Shown in pieces: positions 61,690-64,000 of a stretch of DNA of 64,000 nt. The DNA is from Ruminococcaceae bacterium UBA3903 (lineage in GTDB: Bacteria > Bacillota > Clostridia > Oscillospirales > Acutalibacteraceae): NCBI GenBank assembly GCA_002391625.1, contig DGFJ01000004.1:16412-80411 (forward strand), given 5' to 3'. The notes below the pieces were generated by a model. The model was not told the DNA's origin. It saw only the letters and a list, made by a program, of their open reading frames with translations, and searched no databases. Position numbers and translations under genes: made by a program. The number at the start of each line of letters is the position of its first letter. Position 1 is the stretch's first letter.

Positions 61690-63098
61690 AATACGAGATG
61701 GTAGCTGGCTTAGAAACACATATTGAGCTAGGCACAAACACAAAAATTTTCTGTAACTGTACCACAGCATTTGGCGGTGACCCTAACACGCATTGCTGCC
61801 CTATATGTATAGGCTTACCTGGTACGCTGCCAAAGCTTAACAAGCAGGTTGTAGAATATGCAATTATGGCTGGTTTAGCTACAAACTGTGAAATAGCAAG
61901 AGTATCAAAAATGGATAGAAAAAACTATTGCTACCCCGACCTGTCAAAGGCATACCAAATTTCACAATATGATATGCCTTTATGTGAAGGTGGTTATGTG
62001 GAGCTAAGCAATGGCAGAAAAATCCGTTTAACCCGTATTCATATTGAGGAGGACGCTGGCAAGCTGATACACGACCGTGGGGACACCTATGTGGACTATA
62101 ACCGTGGCGGTGTGCCATTAATAGAGATTGTCAGCGAGCCAGATATTCGTTCTATTGACGAGGCAAAGGAATATGTTGAAAAGCTACAGCTTATAATGAA
62201 GTATATAGGTATATCTGACTGTAAAATGCAGGAAGGCTCTATGCGTTGTGACGTTAACATTTCTGTACGTCCACAGGGCAGCCAGACTTTGGGTACTCGT
62301 ACCGAAATAAAAAACATGAACTCTATTACCTATATGGCAAAGGCTATGGAATATGAATTTAACCGTCAGGTAGATGTTATTGAAAACGGCGGCAAGGTAG
62401 ACCAAGAAACCCTGCGTTATGATGAGGTAACCGACACCACCTCTAGCATGCGTGGTAAAGAGGACGCACACGACTATCGTTACTTTAGGGACCCTGACCT
62501 AGTTACAATTAACGTAACTGACCAGCAGATTGAAGCGTTGAAAAAAACCTTGCCAGAGCTACCAAATGCACGTTACAGCAGGTATGTAAATGATTGGGGT
62601 ATCCCAGAAAATGATGCTTCCCTGCTAACAAAGTACAAAAAGGTTTCTGACTTTTTTGAGGCTGCCTGTGATGGTACAGAAAACCCTCGTACTGCCGCCA
62701 ATTTTATTATTGGTCAAATTTTTAGAACCCTGGAAAATGACAGTGCCAAGGAAGAATTTAACGTAGCAATAACAGCACAAAACCTAAATCAGCTTATTAA
62801 GCTGTTAGACAGCAAAAAAATTAGAATGAACCTTGCTAAATCCACACTGGACAAAATGCTTGAAACGGGTAAGCCTGTTAACCAGTTAATCTCTGAAAGC
62901 GATATGGGCGGTTTAGATGACGCTACAATGTTAAAGCTATGTAATGATGCCATTACAGCCAACCCTAACGCTGTCAACGACTATAAAAATGGCAAGGAAA
63001 AGGCAATAAAAGCACTGCTTGGCTTTGTTATGAAGAACAGCCGTGGTAAAGCCGATGCCGTGGCTGTCGAAAGAACAATTAAGGAAATAATTAAATAA
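61686..63098 (+). CDS. gatB: Glu/Asp-tRNA amidotransferase subunit B
   Basis: A 470-residue subunit that phosphorylates and amidates misacylated tRNA. The N-terminal GLETHIELGT and the zinc-like C-x(n)-CCPIC stretch lead to the HIEEDAGKL kinase region, with a YqeY-like helical tail at the C terminus. It ends the aspS-gatC-gatA-gatB operon. No terminator is obvious before the next promoter at 63114. Confidence 0.95.
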   Translation: MKYEMVAGLETHIELGTNTKIFCNCTTAFGGDPNTHCCPICIGLPGTLPKLNKQVVEYAIMAGLATNCEIARVSKMDRKNYCYPDLSKAYQISQYDMPLCEGGYVELSNGRKIRLTRIHIEEDAGKLIHDRGDTYVDYNRGGVPLIEIVSEPDIRSIDEAKEYVEKLQLIMKYIGISDCKMQEGSMRCDVNISVRPQGSQTLGTRTEIKNMNSITYMAKAMEYEFNRQVDVIENGGKVDQETLRYDEVTDTTSSMRGKEDAHDYRYFRDPDLVTINVTDQQIEALKKTLPELPNARYSRYVNDWGIPENDASLLTKYKKVSDFFEAACDGTENPRTAANFIIGQIFRTLENDSAKEEFNVAITAQNLNQLIKLLDSKKIRMNLAKSTLDKMLETGKPVNQLISESDMGGLDDATMLKLCNDAITANPNAVNDYKNGKEKAIKALLGFVMKNSRGKADAVAVERTIKEIIK

Positions 63099-63113
63099 TA
63101 ATACTAAATTTGA

Positions 63114-63142
63114 TTTACATTACTAATTGACCGTGATATAAT
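63114..63142 (+). promoter_or_regulatory. Promoter of the zinc-ribbon membrane protein gene
   Basis: TTTACA and TATAAT are separated by 17 bp, about 30 bp before the start. Confidence 0.7.
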
Positions 63143-63173
63143 GTTGTTAATTAACTTTGAAGGAGAATATGAA

Positions 63174-64000
63174 ATGGCTTTTTGTAAGAATTGCGGAACC
63201 GAATTAGATAACACCGGTGCTTGTCCAAATTGCTCACCAGTAAAGGAAACTGCTACAGCTGGTGCAGCACAACAAAACACCGCACCAAGCTATTCACAGC
63301 CTGTACCACCTATCCCACCAGTACAGCCCAATATGAACAACCAGCAGTCAAGCTTTAATCAAAATGGTCAGCAGTACCAGCAGCCAAACTTTAATCAGAA
63401 TGGTCAGCAGTATCAGCAGCCAAACTTTAATCAAAATGGTCAGCAGTATCAGCAGCCAAATCAACAGCCAAATAGCGGTAATAGCTTTTTTGATAAGCTT
63501 AAGGGCTTTTTCCTAAATACAAAAAACGAAACTGCTAGATTTGACCCAATGGATATTCAACAAAATAAGGGCATAAGCATTGTATCATATCTTGGTATTT
63601 TATTTTTAATTCCATGGATTTCATCTAAGAATTCCAGATTTACACGTTACCATGTTAATCAAGGTCTTATTTTCTTTTTAACCGCCCTTGTTGTTAACAT
63701 TGTCAACGGCATATTACAAGTTATTTTCGGTGTTGTATTTACACAAACTGTTTATGGTTATTACGATACATATCGCATAATGAATCCCTTTGGTTCTTTC
63801 CTAAGCGTATTTTTCTCAGCTGCTACTTGGTTAATTTTAGTAGGTTTTTTGGTGCTTGGTATTTATCATGCATCTAAGGGCTTGGCACAGGAGCTGCCTA
63901 TCATTGGTAGATTTAGAATTATTAAAGAGCAAGTTGCTACACCACCTCAAAACATGAATAACATGAACAACATGAACAACATGAACAACATGAATAACAT
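63174..64000 (+). CDS. Zinc-ribbon membrane protein with Gln/Asn-rich repeats (3' end outside window)
   Basis: The reading frame is open to the end of the window (275 codons seen). An N-terminal zinc ribbon (FCKNCG and CPNCS) is followed by a linker with three copies of FNQNGQQYQQPN. Two or three membrane helices of a TM2/DUF4870-like membrane domain come next (SIVSYLGILFLIPWISSK, RYHVNQGLIFFL). The visible C terminus is a run of NMN/NNM repeats that continues past the window. The zinc ribbon plus four-helix shape is common in Firmicutes; no function is known. AAGGAG precedes the ATG. Confidence 0.8.
   Translation, partial: MAFCKNCGTELDNTGACPNCSPVKETATAGAAQQNTAPSYSQPVPPIPPVQPNMNNQQSSFNQNGQQYQQPNFNQNGQQYQQPNFNQNGQQYQQPNQQPNSGNSFFDKLKGFFLNTKNETARFDPMDIQQNKGISIVSYLGILFLIPWISSKNSRFTRYHVNQGLIFFLTALVVNIVNGILQVIFGVVFTQTVYGYYDTYRIMNPFGSFLSVFFSAATWLILVGFLVLGIYHASKGLAQELPIIGRFRIIKEQVATPPQNMNNMNNMNNMNNMNN
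63354..63466 (+). repeat. 36-bp tandem repeat coding FNQNGQQYQQPN
   Basis: Three nearly identical 36-bp units (AATGGTCAGCAGTA core), differing at a few synonymous positions, encode identical 12-residue segments. Recent duplication or slippage is likely. Confidence 0.75.

Noticed and set aside
1..64000. CRISPR arrays, rRNA operons and intact insertion sequences
   Set aside because: No regularly spaced direct repeats, rRNA segments or transposase genes were found. The repeats seen are coding low-complexity units or hairpins.

Overview
The window is a 64 kb stretch of a low-GC, endospore-forming Firmicutes chromosome. The germination protease tail, SpoIIP, SpoIIIE/FtsK and TepA-like genes point to a spore former. 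The Prp/L27 pair, GatCAB, MrnC and the CD3324-, DUF6483- and DUF1062-type proteins point to class Clostridia, probably Oscillospirales; the order-level placement is inference. Most genes are ordinary chromosomal housekeeping genes, and the left 37 kb is read mostly on the minus strand.

Layout. 1-5.5 kb: gpr tail, an aquaporin, dusB with a PF06541-type membrane protein, a proline-rich surface protein and spoIIP. 5.6-15.2 kb: pnp-rpsO, an Xre regulator, tRNA-Thr(CGU), rpsF-ssb-rpsR, a YitT protein, mrnC-obgE, a DUF6483 gene and rplU-prp-rpmA. 15.4-19.0 kb: a compact phage-type cassette of receptor-binding/tail-fibre proteins followed by endolysin and holin, with no head, tail-tube or integrase genes. 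19.1-20.5 kb: divergent agrB and a cysteine-free agrD, then a roughly 276-nt stretch closed by a 24-bp terminal stem that looks like an uncharacterised structured RNA. 20.5-37.2 kb: a hypothetical protein, dCMP deaminase, an NSS transporter, a membrane glycosyltransferase, a cyclophilin lipoprotein with thioredoxin, HtrA, DUF3006 with a ComEC-like hydrolase, YgiQ, SpoIIIE/FtsK, UppP and TepA. 37.6-42.6 kb: a CorC-type protein, trmK-nif3, an acetyltransferase and a Bax-inhibitor-1 protein. 42.6-48.2 kb: a gene-poor 770-bp stretch, a P-type ATPase behind a yybP-ykoY (Mn2+) riboswitch, a lipoprotein, and DUF1062 and CD3324-family genes flanked by copies of a short dyad. 48.6-64 kb: serC-serA, a HAD phosphatase with CorA, rsmA, an RsmF-like methylase, a divergent Asn/Gln-rich microprotein, a DUF308 fusion protein, a LUD protein, the aspS-gatC-gatA-gatB operon and a truncated zinc-ribbon membrane protein.

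How the parts fit. Translation and RNA turnover dominate: ribosomal proteins S6, S18, S15, L21 and L27, the L27-processing protease, Obg, Mini-RNase III, PNPase, tRNA and rRNA modification enzymes, AspRS and the transamidosome. The region with the best chance of holding something undescribed is 15.4-20.5 kb, where an orphan lysis/receptor-binding cassette sits head-to-head with an agr-type peptide signalling locus and a putative large structured RNA. Whether these work together is a hypothesis.
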